64,000 nucleotides of DNA from Lutraria lutraria (GCA_964023205.1 OZ026847.1:756501-820500), one strand, 5' to 3'. Shown: positions 36,514-49,672, counted from the stretch's first letter. Notes: generated from the sequence alone by a model not told the origin. Program-made: numbers and translations.

Positions 36514-39500
36514 CATACATTTCAGATTGTATTTCAGGATTATGTTCTCTCCATAGTGCCCACTCTCAAATACTACTAAATGGCAGTTTACATCATGGAC
36601 TTTGTTACCAAGTAGTAATCAGAAATGATAAGTCCCTTAAAACACTTTTTAATGAACCGTTATTTCTGTGTAGTTAATGGAGATATTCTGCAGATGTCTT
36701 TTACAGCAAAATCATGCTAAATTTCAACATGAAATATTGTAATAAATGTGCCAAACACAAACAAAACACAGACTCTACGAGTATGTTGTCTACGTTAGAC
36801 ATTGGTAATAACCGTACATAGTGTTCCCCAAACACAAATGAAATTTAATTTGACCAATACATAATTACATATAGGGAATTGTAAAAGATTTACTGTCTAT
36901 TTAGTTTGCAATAAATTTATTTGTTTTATTTCTCTGGAAACTAACCAGCATAAACATCTCGGGGCATCCAAATCGTTAATATTCAATGTGGACAGTCACA
37001 GAGTTAGGAACAATGCTACAACAATGTTTATAGTTTTCTATTATAATTAATGATTCCCCGTCCTGAATACCAGTTCCTCTTTCATTGCACTTGTAATGTT
37101 TTTTCTAAGTTCGGGATCTCTTTGTTTGTATACATGAGAACAAAGGCCACCTATGGGAAAGACGACTAATTCTGGTCTTTATTAACAAATGACCTTTATT
37201 CGGAGGTTATTTTGAAATAATCAATATAGCATTTGTTCACAGGGTGACCTTTAATCGGTGGTAGCCACTTGCACAGGTTTGATTGTAATTTTCTGAACTG
37301 GTATTGGTCTGTTTGGTTTATACATGAGAAATGCATTTGTACTCGCATAGTTGATTTCTGTGCTTTGCTTCGAGTACATAATTATGTATCCTTATTTTAA
37401 AACCAAGAGTTTCTAATAGTAGGATAAATATTGAAAGCATTTCTCATTCTGTGAGTAACGTTTTAGACATTTGTATTACTTATCGTATGAACTATGCACT
37501 AGATGCATTACACGAAGTTCATGTACCGAAAGACCCCGAACTTGAATCCAATTTAGAGACTAAAAATCTGTCTTTATACAGAAGTGGAATCACTACCATG
37601 TTGAACTTTAACTATGTAAGGTCCGTTGTAAATTTGTAAATATATATAGCAATGAGATGTTATTTACATACAAAACGTAGGATTCTTATCAATTGGACAA
37701 ATAAAAATAACCAAGAACATCAATGTGGTAGAGTCCATCATTACATTGAAGTTTAACTTTGGTTCCTAATAGAATTCTTTTTTCTTTCTAAGTCAAGTTT
37801 CCCTTATTCTAATATTATCTCAAGGTGGCTGATTGGACGAATATCTTTTGAACTACATGTATTGTGATTAAAACTTCATAGTCCCCTCCTAACACCTACT
37901 TCTAGGTCCTGGACATCAATTATCTTATACATAAATGTATCAACAACTAGCGCCTCTCTTATGAGAGTATTACAAAAGACAATCATCTACAAACGGTTCT
38001 CATGCGATAAACGTGTTTGTGACTGATATTATTACTGTTCAGTTCCTGTCTGTCGGAGAAAGTGAAATAAAGTGTTTCTCACAACCTTGCCACTACATTT
38101 GTTCGGCTTCCAAAATGTCGATGTAAATTTGGTTCCAAAAACCGATGTTCCTGACACTTAACAAGGACGATGTAACCAAAGCAGACAAGATAATTAAGAC
38201 ATGATGAATATACTACTTGAGTGTAATGTAGGTGTATCGTGTCCGCATGTAATCTTGGTATATAGCCATCTACATTTCCAACATTCATTTGTGTTGTCAT
38301 TCTATTTAAAACGTTAATTCAAAACGTATTTGGGAGAATGTAATTTACCAAAGTCGTCAGTTTTAATGTATTTAAATTGACAACGATCGTAAGATTAAGT
38401 TAATCAAATCACTTAACCACGTGTTTACTAAAGTATCAATGTACAACTTTCGCTCAAATCAATGGTCCAAGATTGTGCGAGTAAAGGAAATTTGTGAATA
38501 CATATGCGCTTGCGTTGTTTTGGAGAAATAGGAAATGATTAAAGTGACACACCTGAAGGATATTCATGAACAATTAGTAAAAGAAGGATAACCCAGACGA
38601 AGTAGATACAACTAAGAGCGCCACAAGTTGTGCCAACGCTCGTCTGTTCACTATAACAATGTAACTTATCTGTTAGTGAAGCATTTATTGTATTTTAATC
38701 AATAACTTTAAAGAAACGCAACCTGCTAGACTCGAAAGTGCTCTATAAAGATAGACTAAAAGGCCCAACTAGATCAACTGATAATGGCATAATGCGCTCC
38801 TCGTTTATCCAATGACCATTATTATAACGTCTGGGTAAATGGATATATATAAGACAATAATGCCAAATACAATGAATTAAGCCTACAGTGAACCCGATAA
38901 TGGTTCAATACAGACGCATTACATAACATAAAATGAAAGACTATCTGTGAACTGTATTAGGATACAGTTTTTATACTCGTACTGGGATAAAGGTTTTAAA
39001 TAATACACTGATACAGGTGGCAAGATATCCATGGTACAATAAAAACAACCCACTATACCTGCATTTGCCATTTCATGCAATTACACACATATGCTGTTTT
39101 GTATTCGACTGCGTGTTAACGAACATGAAAGGTATTGAATAAGTAAACAAAGATTCAAGAGTATACATGTTTTACCCTAGGCTGAAAGGCATACCATTTA
39201 AAGGGAGAACGTATGGACCATATTGTGCAGATATTTGGACACTTCAAGACTTAAATCAATTTGACTCATGAAACAAAACCATTATTCCTAAATATTGGCC
39301 GGGTAAGAATTGACAGACATTAAAGTAATCGCAAGGTTAAAAAAGAAGACTTTTTCCAAATACAAATCATCGCCGTATTCTACTAACAGCGAATTGAATT
39401 GCATACAATCATACTCACTTAGTAAAATATTAAATACATTCAACAAACCAAATAAGTAAGTCCTGAAACCATATGTAGTTAATCGAATCGCTTGGTGACC

Positions 39501-39803
39501 AGAAATCCTTGTGGGGTCATCTGGCTATGAAGGTAAAACGTTTTAGGGTAATATTGTTAATAAACCTCAGACAACCTCGATGTATGGTAAGTAAAAATAT
39601 GTTTAGGTCAAGAATTCATGTCAATTACGACAATAACATACTGGTCTGTTCTTTGTAAGCATCGTGGGTGACACATAAGTAAGAAGTGTTACGTAGCGGA
39701 TTGACAATAACAAATGGTCCAAGATTCACAATGATAACTATTCTGTATAGTGGAATATATTATTACAACAAATAACATTAAAATGACTATAAATGTATTA
39801 TGC
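36514..39803. other. Non-coding, nothing recognised
   Basis: About 3.3 kb of AT-rich DNA with short chance frames on both strands. No splice-bounded exon, inverted ends or tandem repeats are evident. Confidence 0.4.
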
Positions 39804-39956
39804 AGGGAACCGTGCCTCAGTTTTTTGATAACGTCCTCCGTTCCTTAGATACTTGACTTAAAAGAAATTCTGTTCCCTGAACCGCGCTGTTTATTACGTA
39901 ATACGTCTTAAATAAAAAATGAAAACAAGTATCAAAATTCTGAGGCACTCTTCCCT
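39804..39956. mobile_element. Small foldback / MITE-like element
   Basis: The left arm AGGGAACCGTGCCTCAG followed by TTTTGATA (39804-39830) is matched in inverted form by 39930-39956 (TATCAAAAT, then CTGAGGCACTCTTCCCT), with about four mismatches over 27 bp. The interior of about 100 bp is non-coding. The element is 153 bp; target duplication is unclear. Confidence 0.55.
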
Positions 39957-40135
39957 TCTCTAGATTACCATTTCCGCTACAAAATATCGAAACTGCTTTG
40001 AAATCCGTCATCAAATAAGGCGACAATCTTATTTTGAAAATGACACCTACTGTGTTTTTTGTAAGCGAGTAATTAACAATAAAAGTGTCACATCATTATC
40101 ATTTCATGAAATCAACTAATTTCGAAATATTGATG

Positions 40136-41454
40136 CATCCCATTCAATTTTGATAGCCATTCAAAATCGCGAATGTTTACGGTTCAATAATTAAAACCTC
40201 GCACAGGTTTGATGTCTAGTAAGAGATCTAATAACAAATTATTGTCACTAACGAATTAATATCATATCGTATCAATACAATGTGCAACACGTTAGAGATG
40301 GTTTTACGCTGATAAAGTAAAGTCGATACGATAAAGGGTACAGTATTTATCGCAATAAATCACAATTCTTGCGCTTTCGGTCAGGATTTTTTGTTGCTTG
40401 GTATTTAAGTATGATATTTAATCTTTTTTTTCAATTACCAAAACATTAATCCATTTATTTAATTTTGTTTAACATAAGTACAAATAATTACACAGCAAAC
40501 AATCAATTCTATAACTGTTATTATAACTGTTTACTCTGATGCAAAATAATAATAATAATAAAAGTGTGATCTTTGGGTTTCAGTCGAAACTTTAAGATGG
40601 CGATTTAAAAAAATAAAGAATAGATGTCAAAGAAGACATTTTCCAATAAATAATGAGAGTAGTTATAACTTATAAGGACATATTTAAAGTCAATTATGCT
40701 CGTTATTGAAGAAGGTTTCATTAAAGCATGTTAAGAAACGATCCTTAACTCCCATTTTTTTATAGAAATATGAGTTTTATATTCAGCAGCAAAAATACTT
40801 AAAATGTCAATAGTTTTTTTTTCAATTTTCACTTAAGAAGTAGGCCTTACTAATACCGAATCCTATTAATGCGAGTATTTGATTCATAAACCGGTATTTG
40901 TCATTAATGATCTTGTATCCTAGTACAATAAACTTTATGTGACGTATGTTTAAATTAATACCGCAATTTTTAAAAATGTTTTGGGTTTCTGTCCATAGTT
41001 ATTTCATTTGATGTAAATATATTTTGTATCAATCTATATTAAAATTATTTTACTCGATTATCTATTTTCTAACAGTATGTTATTTATTTGAAGTACTTGT
41101 GATGTGTGAACTTTTGTATGTTTTGACTCATTCTTTTGCAATAAGATTTTCCAAGATTTTGGTATCGCTTTGAATAATTTGGCACATTCTGCAATCCAAT
41201 TTTGAGTATGAATTAATTTTTGCTGAATTATTTCAGTGCTTAGCTATAATATCGTTGATATACAGAATATCTGAGTCAATCCAATGGTTAAATACAAGAC
41301 TTTTGCCTCTAAGTTTAATATAGTTATTTCCCCAAATAATTTCTTTACGTATTTCTCGGAAGTTTAATTTTGTTGTCTTTGTTGATATTTAATCTTAATA
41401 AATAACTTAAGATATCATTTTACGTTTTTAGCATATACAGCCAGGTCCGATACT
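40136..41454. repeat. Dispersed repeat family X, copy 1, interrupted by a LINE
   Basis: The left part (40136-40425) and right part (41383-41454) together match the uninterrupted copy at 54367-54700. Shared blocks include AATTTTGATAGCC, GTTTGATGTCTAGTAA, AGTATTTATCGCAATAAA, TTTTGTTGCTTGGTATT and ATATCATTTTACGTT. The interruption at 40426-41382 is a LINE fragment. The family is non-coding with no clear inverted ends, so its class is unknown. Confidence 0.75.
40426..41382 (-). mobile_element. 5'-truncated non-LTR retrotransposon (LINE) with 14-bp target-site duplication
   Basis: TGATATTTAATCTT occurs at 40412-40425 and again at 41383-41396, and the family X copy at 54367-54700 has it once. A T-run at 40426-40431 is the poly-A tail seen from the opposite strand. 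On the minus strand, frames starting near the right end encode NFREIRKEIIWGNNYIKL followed by GKSLVFNHWIDSDILYINDI. Further on, in another frame, comes IVLGYKIINDKYRFMNQIL. Both resemble the region after the reverse transcriptase of L1/Tx1-like LINEs. Only the C-terminal end is present, and stops plus frameshifts separate the pieces, so it is dead. Confidence 0.75.
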
Positions 41455-41836
41455 TTAACATGTGCACGTACTTGAAGTCGCCATTTTCACTATATTTGTC
41501 CCCCAAACAATTGGCCAGTGTTATACTGTCCAATAGAGGTTCTGTATAGTCTATTTGCAGGAAAACTGTCATTTTTGTTCATCTAGAATGTTGTTTTAGC
41601 TTGAAAACGGTATACAACATGCCTATGTACACTTAGAGGTAAGTAATAACTGAATGAAGTGCTCAAAATGGTGCTTTTTTCGGTGTTATGTTGTTCCATT
41701 TAAAAATTACTATTTTTTCATTACAAAATAGAATACTTTGCTTGTGTATTTCACTTCATATGCATGTGCTATCATATTAACAATTCTTTTAAGTTGTATA
41801 TACTTTTTATTTCATCAATTTTCGACAAAAAATTAA

Positions 41837-43925
41837 ACAAGAGGGCCATGATGGCCCTATAAATGCTCACCAGGAGAAAAGGTCATTTGGAGATTAACAT
41901 TGTTGAAGTTTTCTATACAAGTCTAAGTAAGATCAAGTGACCGATCTGGGCCGTTTTTATCCCATGGCCATTATATGAACAGATTTAAAAGAGGTCCATT
42001 AGACAAAGCTACATACAAAATATCTTAGCTCTAGGCCTTGTGGTTTCGGAGAAGAAGATTTTTTAAAATTTTCCTATATAAAATAGAATAAACCCCAGGG
42101 CAGGGCTAATTTTGACCCCGGGGCCATAATTTGAACAAACTTGGTAGTGGTTTACTAGACAATGCCACATACAAAATATGTAAGCTCTAGGCCTTGCGGT
42201 TTCGGAGAAGAAGATTTTTTAAATTTTCCTATATAAGTCTATATAAATCAAGTGACCCCCGGGGCGGGGCCAATTTTGACCCTAGGGCAATAATTTGAAC
42301 AAACTTGGTAGAGGTCCACTAGACAATGCTACATACCAAATATCATAGCTCTAGGCCTTGTGGTTTCGGAGAAGAAGATTTTTTAAATTTTCCTATATAA
42401 AATAGAATAAACCCCAGGGCAGAGCCAATTTTGACCCTAGGGCAAAAATTTGAACAAACTTGGTAGAGGTCCACTAGATAATGCTACATACCAAATATCT
42501 TAGCTCTAGGCCTTGTGGTTTCGGAGAAGAAGATTTTTTAAATTTTCCTATATAAGTCTATATAAATCAAGTGACCCCCGGGGCGGGGCCAATTTTGACC
42601 CTAGGGCAATAATTTGAACAAACTTGGTAGAGGTCCACTAGACAATGCTACATACCAAATATCTTAGCTCTAGGCCTTGCGGTTTCGTAGACTGAAGAAG
42701 ATTTTTTAAATTTTCCTATATAAGTCTATATAAATCAAGTGACCCCCGGGGCGGGGCCAATTTTGACCCTTAGGCAATAATTTGAACAAACTTGGTAGAG
42801 GTCCACTAAACAATGCTACATACCAAATATCATAGCTCTAGGCCTTGTGGTTTCGGAGAAGAAGATTTTTTAAATTTTCCTATATAAAATAGAATAAACC
42901 CCAGGGCAGAGCCAATTTTGACCCTAGGGCAATAATTTGAACAAACTTGGTAGAGGTCCACTAGACAATGCTACATACCAAATATCTTAGCTCTAGGCCT
43001 TGTGGTTTCGGAGAAGAAGATTTTTTAAATTTTACTATATAAGTCTATATAAATCAAGTGACCCCCGGGGCGGGGCCAATTTTGACCCTAGGGCAATAAT
43101 TTGAACAAACTTGGTAGAGGTCCACTAGACAATGCTACATACCAAATATCTTAGCTCTAGGCCTTTTGGTTTCGGAGAAGAAGATTTTTTAAATTTTCCT
43201 ATATAAAATAGAATAAACCCCAGGGCAGAGCCAATTTTGACCCTAGGGCAATAATTTGAACAAACTTTGTAGAGGTCCACTAGATAATGCTACACACCAA
43301 ATATCATAGCTCTAGGCCTTGTGGTTTCGGAGAAGAAGATTTTTTAAATTTTCCTATATAAGTCTATATAAATCAAGTGACCCCCGGGGCGGGGCCAATT
43401 TTGACCCTAGGGCAATAATTTGAACAAACTTGGTAGAGGTCCACTAGACTATGCTACACACCAAATATCAAAGCTCTAGGCATTGTAGTTTTTGACAAGA
43501 AGATTTTTTTAATTTCCTATATAAGTCTATGTAAAATCAAGTTACCCCCGGGGCGAAGCCAATTTTGACCCCAGGGTAATAATTTGAACAAACTTTGTAG
43601 AGTTCCATTAGACAATGCTACATACCAAATATCTCAGCTCTAGGCCCTGTGGTTTCAGACAAGAAGATTTTTTAAGTTTTCTCTATTTGTTGCCATAGCA
43701 ACCAGAATTTTTAATGAAATTTAATTTTTTGAACAACTTTGAAAGGGGACCACCCAAGGATCATTCCAGCAAAGTTTGGTTGCAATCGGCATAGCGGTGT
43801 AGGAGGAGATGTTGTTTTAAGTAAACATGGACGCCACGAAATCGCAACGACGCACGACGCACGATGGACGCAGGGCGATCACAAAAGCTCACCCTGAGCA
43901 CATTCGTGCTCTGGTGAGCTAAAAA
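41837..43925 (+). mobile_element. Non-autonomous pearl/Helentron-like element with tandem core
   Basis: The left end holds a perfect hairpin AGGGCCA-TGA-TGGCCCT (41842-41858) followed by GCTCACC. The right end holds GAGCAC-ATTC-GTGCTC (43896-43911) and closes with GGTGAGCTAAAAA, so CTAA follows the hairpin closely. Between them are about 11 tandem core units of alternating length (about 155 and 164 bp) sharing CCAATTTTGACC, AACAAACTTGGTAGAGGTCC and TTTCGGAGAAGAAG. Terminal hairpins plus a repeated core fit the pearl / Helitron-related (HINE) plan. It encodes nothing and would move only with help from another element. It sits inside the inverted-repeat element at 41455-46772. Confidence 0.75.
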
Positions 43926-44153
43926 TGGCTTCGGTTTAAGTAAAAGTAGTGACTTGTTATACATTTTGCCAAATTCTGTCAAATTATGATTAACAGGATT
44001 AAAATATACTTGCAGTATTAGAAATTATCATGATTTATAGCTTATGTAGCAGTTTCATATGCCTATAAAACAAATCAAACTCATCCAATGAACTTCTCTT
44101 CATAGGTAATGTGTATTATTGTGTCATTTCAGGTCACTGAAGAGGGTTATATT

Positions 44154-46576
44154 TTGTAGTGTCCGCAACACAGCTTCCCACACTCCACCAAGAAGGAGAT
44201 ACAGATCCAGCCATGTTGCTATATAAGATGCCTTTGGCACATGTTTCCACGTATAAAGTGCTGCAATCATATGCCTTTTAGTTTCATCACAATTTATAAA
44301 AAGCTTTGTCCGCAATGGTGTAGTGTCCAATGGTGTAGTGTCCGCAACGCAAACTTAAAATAGGCTTCTAATTATGAGATTCCTCAAGTTTTTTAGGATT
44401 TTTTTGTTTCAACATCTTTGTTTTGATTACAGTAATGAAAAAATATTAGAGAAATGTCAATGAATAATTTACTTTTCCGAAAATTTGTGTACTTTTCACA
44501 TGGACTGAATGAGATATTTGAAACTTTTTATCAATTTTAATATTTATATGTATTGAAAGTAGAGGGATTGCTAAAAAATATGAAAACAAAATTAAAGATA
44601 TGTGACTTTTCTGAGACAAAAAAATGACTGACATATTTTTATGAATTATTTTTGCGTTGCGGACACTACATGATTGTATTGATTTTTGATATACTAATAT
44701 TAAGTCTAATTGTGGCAACAATTATGGATAATGACCAAAACATAAGAAATGTATATCATAAAAAGCAGAAATAGAAAGAAACAGACAATACAGATAGTTT
44801 TAAAAAGATAATGGCCAAATAAAATGAGACACAGAAAATCACAAACTTGGAAAGGAGAAAGACCAAACTAGGAAGAAACTGCAACATCAGAAGTTGCAAG
44901 AGGGCAAAAACTAACAGAACACTATTGGCTGAAATATCAGCAAATAAGGACATGAAATGGTTAAGTACAGAGCAAAGAAAAGAGTTGAAAAACAAGGGAT
45001 ACAATGATGAGTAAAATGGTCAAAGACAGAACAAAAGCTACATCAGCACTAGCAAATAGGTAACTCGGTAATGAACAGAAAGCTAATAAAGTGTTGGGAA
45101 TGAAGGGGAGGCGCATGAGAATTAAACTTAAGGAACATAGTTATACATATTTCCTAAACATTAAGAAGTGAAAATAACAACTATGTATCAAGAACATCTG
45201 AAATGAGCAAAGGAATCTTTTCTACACAATGCAGCAAATGGAGACAGGATAGAAGTTTGCTCATTTACCTAGGGTCAGAAATTAATTGATAAGATGTAGT
45301 ACAGTAATTTCTTTTCAGGCTACTTATTTTCCAAAAATGTGTTATAAACAAACAACTATTTATATTCCTAAGTTTTGTTTTTAACATGAGGATGTTATTT
45401 ATCATTATTACTTGATACGGTACATAACAGTATATTTATTTTTTAATATAATGATATTATTAATTATTATTACATTGATATTATATATATATATATATGT
45501 CCATCTATGACTAATCAATTTTTTAAGCTTCTCTAACATTCAATTTCACAAACTTTCCTTGTACTGTTCTGTCCACAACTATCTTACAACTCTTACTTCT
45601 GACTTTCAACACTTACTCTAAATTTTACTATCAACTCCTTACACCTAACTGAACACTGTTAAACATTATACAGACTCACTCTCAAAATCATACCACAATC
45701 ATTCAATCTCTCATCTGCCATTTCTACCACTCATTAATTTCCATTCAAATATTATCTGTCCTTCTTAATTATTTTACTCATTTTGTCATTTATTACTTAC
45801 ACTATTTTCATTTAGGTAAAGGATCAAAGATAATTAGAATTACATGTTATGTTGGTGAGACTGAATATTGTTAAATATAATATGTGTGAACTACTTATCA
45901 ATGAGTATCTTTATTAAAGATACTACATGTAATTAACTAATCAGATCAAAACATAATATATTTAACATTTCTTATCTGACACGATTACTTGACATTATAA
46001 TTGTATCTTACTCAAACTTTGTATTATACAATAAAGATACATTGTACTTATTTATAGAAATATTGTGTATTAAACAATTTTTTATTATTTTGTCATATAT
46101 ATATATGACAGGATATATTTTTCTTATATTCTAAGACATTATAATATACAATTATAAATTAACATCATTGATATTTATGTAACTAGACTTTGAAAGAGCA
46201 ATTATGTAGTGTCCGCAACAAAGTCGTGTGCTGTGAATGAACGCATCTTACAAATAAACATCTTTAATCAGGCAACTTAGTGTTTTCTTACTTTCACCTA
46301 CAGTCCTTACAGTATGATGTTATTGGAGGCATTTCTAAATAGTTCTAGGTATAAAATTGTAAAATCTATTTAAATATGGTGACAATTATTTGGTACATTT
46401 TGGATAAAGTTTTGACTCATTAAAACTTGGTTAATAATTTCATTGCAATAATATTTTTTTCTGAATTATGTATGCTTAGGATCACTCTTGCTCAAAATCA
46501 TGCCAATTTGTAATATATGGATTCTGTTTTAAGCTCTATCTGCATGTAACAATTGATATGTGTAGTGTCCGCAACG
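44154..46576. repeat. Recurring 15-bp motif TGTAGTGTCCGCAAC
   Basis: The motif or its core GTAGTGTCCGCAAC occurs directly at about 44156, 44335, 46206 and 46562, partially at about 44318 (GTAGTGTCCAATG), and in inverted form at about 44653 (GTTGCGGACACTAC). All copies lie inside the 5.3-kb inverted-repeat element. The spacing is irregular, so this is not a simple tandem repeat. Possible readings are protein-binding sites of the element or remnants of a degraded array. Confidence 0.6.
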
Positions 46577-46778
46577 GGTGTACATGGCGTTATAAATCAG
46601 GTGATAGTTTTCTTAAGACAGCTGGTACAGTAAAACCACTTTAGAACAATGTGGACTGGACATGTACCTATCCAACTAAAGTGTTAATTTCATTATACAT
46701 AATACTTCATTTTTGGTCAAAAGTGGAACACTTGGGGGACAAATATAGTGAAAATGGCGAGTACGTGAATTTGATACT

Positions 46779-49225
46779 ACAGTCTACATGTATGTACAAA
46801 GATATGCGATTTTAGATTAGTTGAACATTTTGTGTTCGGTATATATATATATACATGTATGTTTATCTTTGGTGAAATATTTCCCTAACGAACGCTACCG
46901 GTTCGAGTCATCTAAATACGATCACATAAATCCCTACTCGTCATTTATTATTTAATATTACTGTTGTTAATAATAAGGAAGCACCTAATTGGTACAAAAC
47001 TATTCGGCATGTAATTGTCACTTTCGTTTCATTAATTTAGAAATCTCCCAATTACACGATATAATTCATACTATTATCAGCATGGGTCTAATTATAACAT
47101 AAAATAAGCACCCAAACCTAACTTTATAAAACAAGACAGTGATTAAATGAAGTTGCCTAGAATATCATCTCCTAATGTTAAATTATTAAACCTCGAAAAT
47201 ATTGCTTTACGAGAAAAAGAAAACAGTACAACATTTCACAAAGAGACAATAGCTAAGATATTTGTCGAATTCATTTATCTGCAAGATTAAAGCATGCGTT
47301 GTTAAACCACGTTGATTCATTGTGAATCAGTAGGAACTGAAGTCCATGCGAACTGTAACTTTAAACATACAATCATGGAGTATTTTGTCTTTGATGAAGC
47401 GGAGTGCCATACTATTAGTGCTCATGAATACACTTGAGAAGCCTTATTAATAACACATTATGTCAAAATCTGAAAAGGAAGAGTCTTCAGACATACTTCA
47501 ATCATACCATTTACAGAAAGATCTTCTTTCAGACAAAGCGATTCAGACATGGTAATAGAACACCGCAAGGCAGACACGCAGAGTTGTATGTCTAATTAGA
47601 CGTTTCTGGCCAGTCCTGTGCTATCTGGAGAACATGACATAACAAACATGTCTGATAGAAAGATTTATCGTAAATTTGTTTGTCGCGACTAATATGCAAT
47701 ATTTTACAAAATTCCGTCAGTTAAATGATTTAATGTTATGAGCGTCTACTATAAGGACAGTAAGTGTTCAATATTCCACGAACGCAGTGTTTTCATTATT
47801 GACCAAACGTTCAGCGGAATAATACACCAGGTAAGCTTTTGTCACAGCAGATTAAGTGCAGTACACATACATTACAGTACCAACGATGTCTTATGTATCG
47901 TTCTATTTAGCAACAATCTGATTAAGGGACACAAGAACAAATATAATTATGGTTTAACAAACAATAAGTCAGTTGCTAGACACTCACCAACAAACAACAA
48001 AGACACTGAACGTCAAATAAGTTCAGAAGCTCTATATATCAGCAAAGTAAAAATAAGCAAAACCAAAAACTGGAATTCCATTGTTAGTACAATTAACTCA
48101 AACAAACTCGTCATTTGGTCGTAACGCCTAAATTTCAAAATCACGAGATCGAATTCGACAGCTGAAAGCTTTAACTCTTATTTGAAGTAAAACCGATAAA
48201 TATACATAGAAAAATAAAAACAGAAACCGTAGTACAAATCTTTAAAAAAACTTTTGAATCTGCGTTCATTAACCAATTTTCGCAATGTCTAAGTTTTATG
48301 GCAACTGACAGCAACAACTTTATTACGTTGAAAAGAAAATCAGAATATATTAGAAATAAAGACTGAAACGCTTGGAAATCAAAACCAACCCATAATAATT
48401 TTGGGTTTTATTCAGGCTTAAGTATCGGATATTCTTAGAAGACGAAAGAGAGAAAAAAATCACACAAAAGCTAATGTACGAACAAAAGCGTTCAAACGTA
48501 CTCGAGGTTTTGGAATAATCTAAAACGTGTGCGGATAAATACGACGTATCTAAATTTAATAAAGGAACTTTGAAGTTATTGTCACATTCTAACAACAAGC
48601 AGAACCAAACACTGAGTCTCACATTCTCCTCGGACGGGAAAAGGACTGGGAAGTACAGACATCCTGTTATACAGGTGTATTGTTTGGGCAAGCACATCGG
48701 CGTATGTAACTTAGCACTGCTTCCCATTCCTGCAATAATCATGGCCATAACCACATTATCTCCCAGCTACTTAGGTCACATTTTGACCGAATATCAAATA
48801 ACCAGCGTTCACTATCTTAAAGTTTGTCTTAACTTTTGAGTCGCAAAGTTTTATTTCTATATGTTCGTGCATAAAATGTCTTGTAAATTCTTAAAGGAGG
48901 AAGATCAATGTAAGCTTCACCAATCAATATCACCAGGGAATTTCATAGTGAGATTCATACATCTTTTGCTGAATCAAGTTACAACATTATTGCCAAAACA
49001 ATTACGGTCCGGGACAAACTGCTCTATGATTAATGTCATAAGACATCTTAAATATATGAAATATTACATTACTCAGCTAATATGGTTAGATTTAGTTGTT
49101 TTTTTTTGGATGAAATATGTTCTTTTATATATTACAAGATAAACACAGCATGTATATTTTATAGTACATATTTTAGCGTATTGATCGTAGATCAATGTTT
49201 ATAGCATACACACAGTCCTTTTATA
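46779..49225. other. Mostly non-coding; one weak exon candidate
   Basis: On the minus strand 48623-48729 is bounded by ATTATTGCAG and AAT/GTGAGA and has an open frame (MGSSAKLHTPMCLPKQY...). It is short, has no recognisable domain and no partner exon, so I do not call it a gene. A plus-strand frame at 47738-48124 shows no family features. Confidence 0.35.
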
Positions 49226-49470
49226 CCACAACCATGGTCGAGTGGTTAGGGTGTCCGCCTTCGGAGCGGGAGATCGAAGGTTCGTACCCCAGTGGAGACT
49301 TGGGTAGAACTGATGCGGTCGGTTGGTAAGCCGCCAGCTAGTTAAATAATGGTTACCGTAGGCCCATCTCAGCCAGGCACCCGACAAAAGGAGAAGGGAT
49401 TCGGGAGTACTGTGCAAACATAAGACAGGTGTCTCATAAGCCAACTTGGCTGGCCCTTTAAAGTTAAATA
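49226..49470 (+). repeat. tRNA-derived SINE, family C, copy 2
   Basis: The head reads CATGGTCGAGTGGTTAGGG and GAAGGTTCGTACCCCAG. The body has TAGGCCCATCTCAGCC, AAAAGGAGAAGGGATTC and GTGTCTCATAAGCCAAC, matching the copy at 2860-3107 block for block. The open frame on the opposite strand is a by-product. Confidence 0.85.
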
Positions 49471-49672
49471 ACATAATGCTACAAAACATGGGGTATTCCT
49501 AAGATCGACAGACGGACCATTACCACATCCCCATTCGCCGTTTGGTGGGGTTTGGATAGTAAAACCTTTAGTCAGTCATCATGTACATATCCAAGAATTT
49601 TGACAAATTTTGGAATTTCTATATCTAGTACTTGGATGTCAAGTCAAATCAACTTTCACCAATTTATAGATT

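Larger units (their letters stand above)
41455..46772. mobile_element. 5.3-kb inverted-repeat element (DNA-transposon-like), nested host of a pearl element
   Basis: The left arm at 41465-41504 (CACGTACTT, then TCGCCATTTTCACTATATTT, then GTCCCCC) has its inverted match at 46734-46767, with 27 consecutive identical bases. GATACT at 41449-41454 and 46773-46778 could be a 6-bp target duplication, though the bases just inside differ between ends. The interior includes the 2.1-kb pearl-like insertion and AT-rich DNA with no recognisable transposase. Without the insertion it would be about 3.2 kb. Confidence 0.6.

Noticed and set aside
47738..48124. Plus-strand frame of 128 codons
   Set aside because: No domain, composition bias or splice evidence; plausible by chance in AT-rich sequence.
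48623..48729. Possible minus-strand exon with good acceptor and GTGAGA donor
   Set aside because: Only 107 bases, no recognisable domain, no partner exon; two frames are partly open so the phase is not determined.
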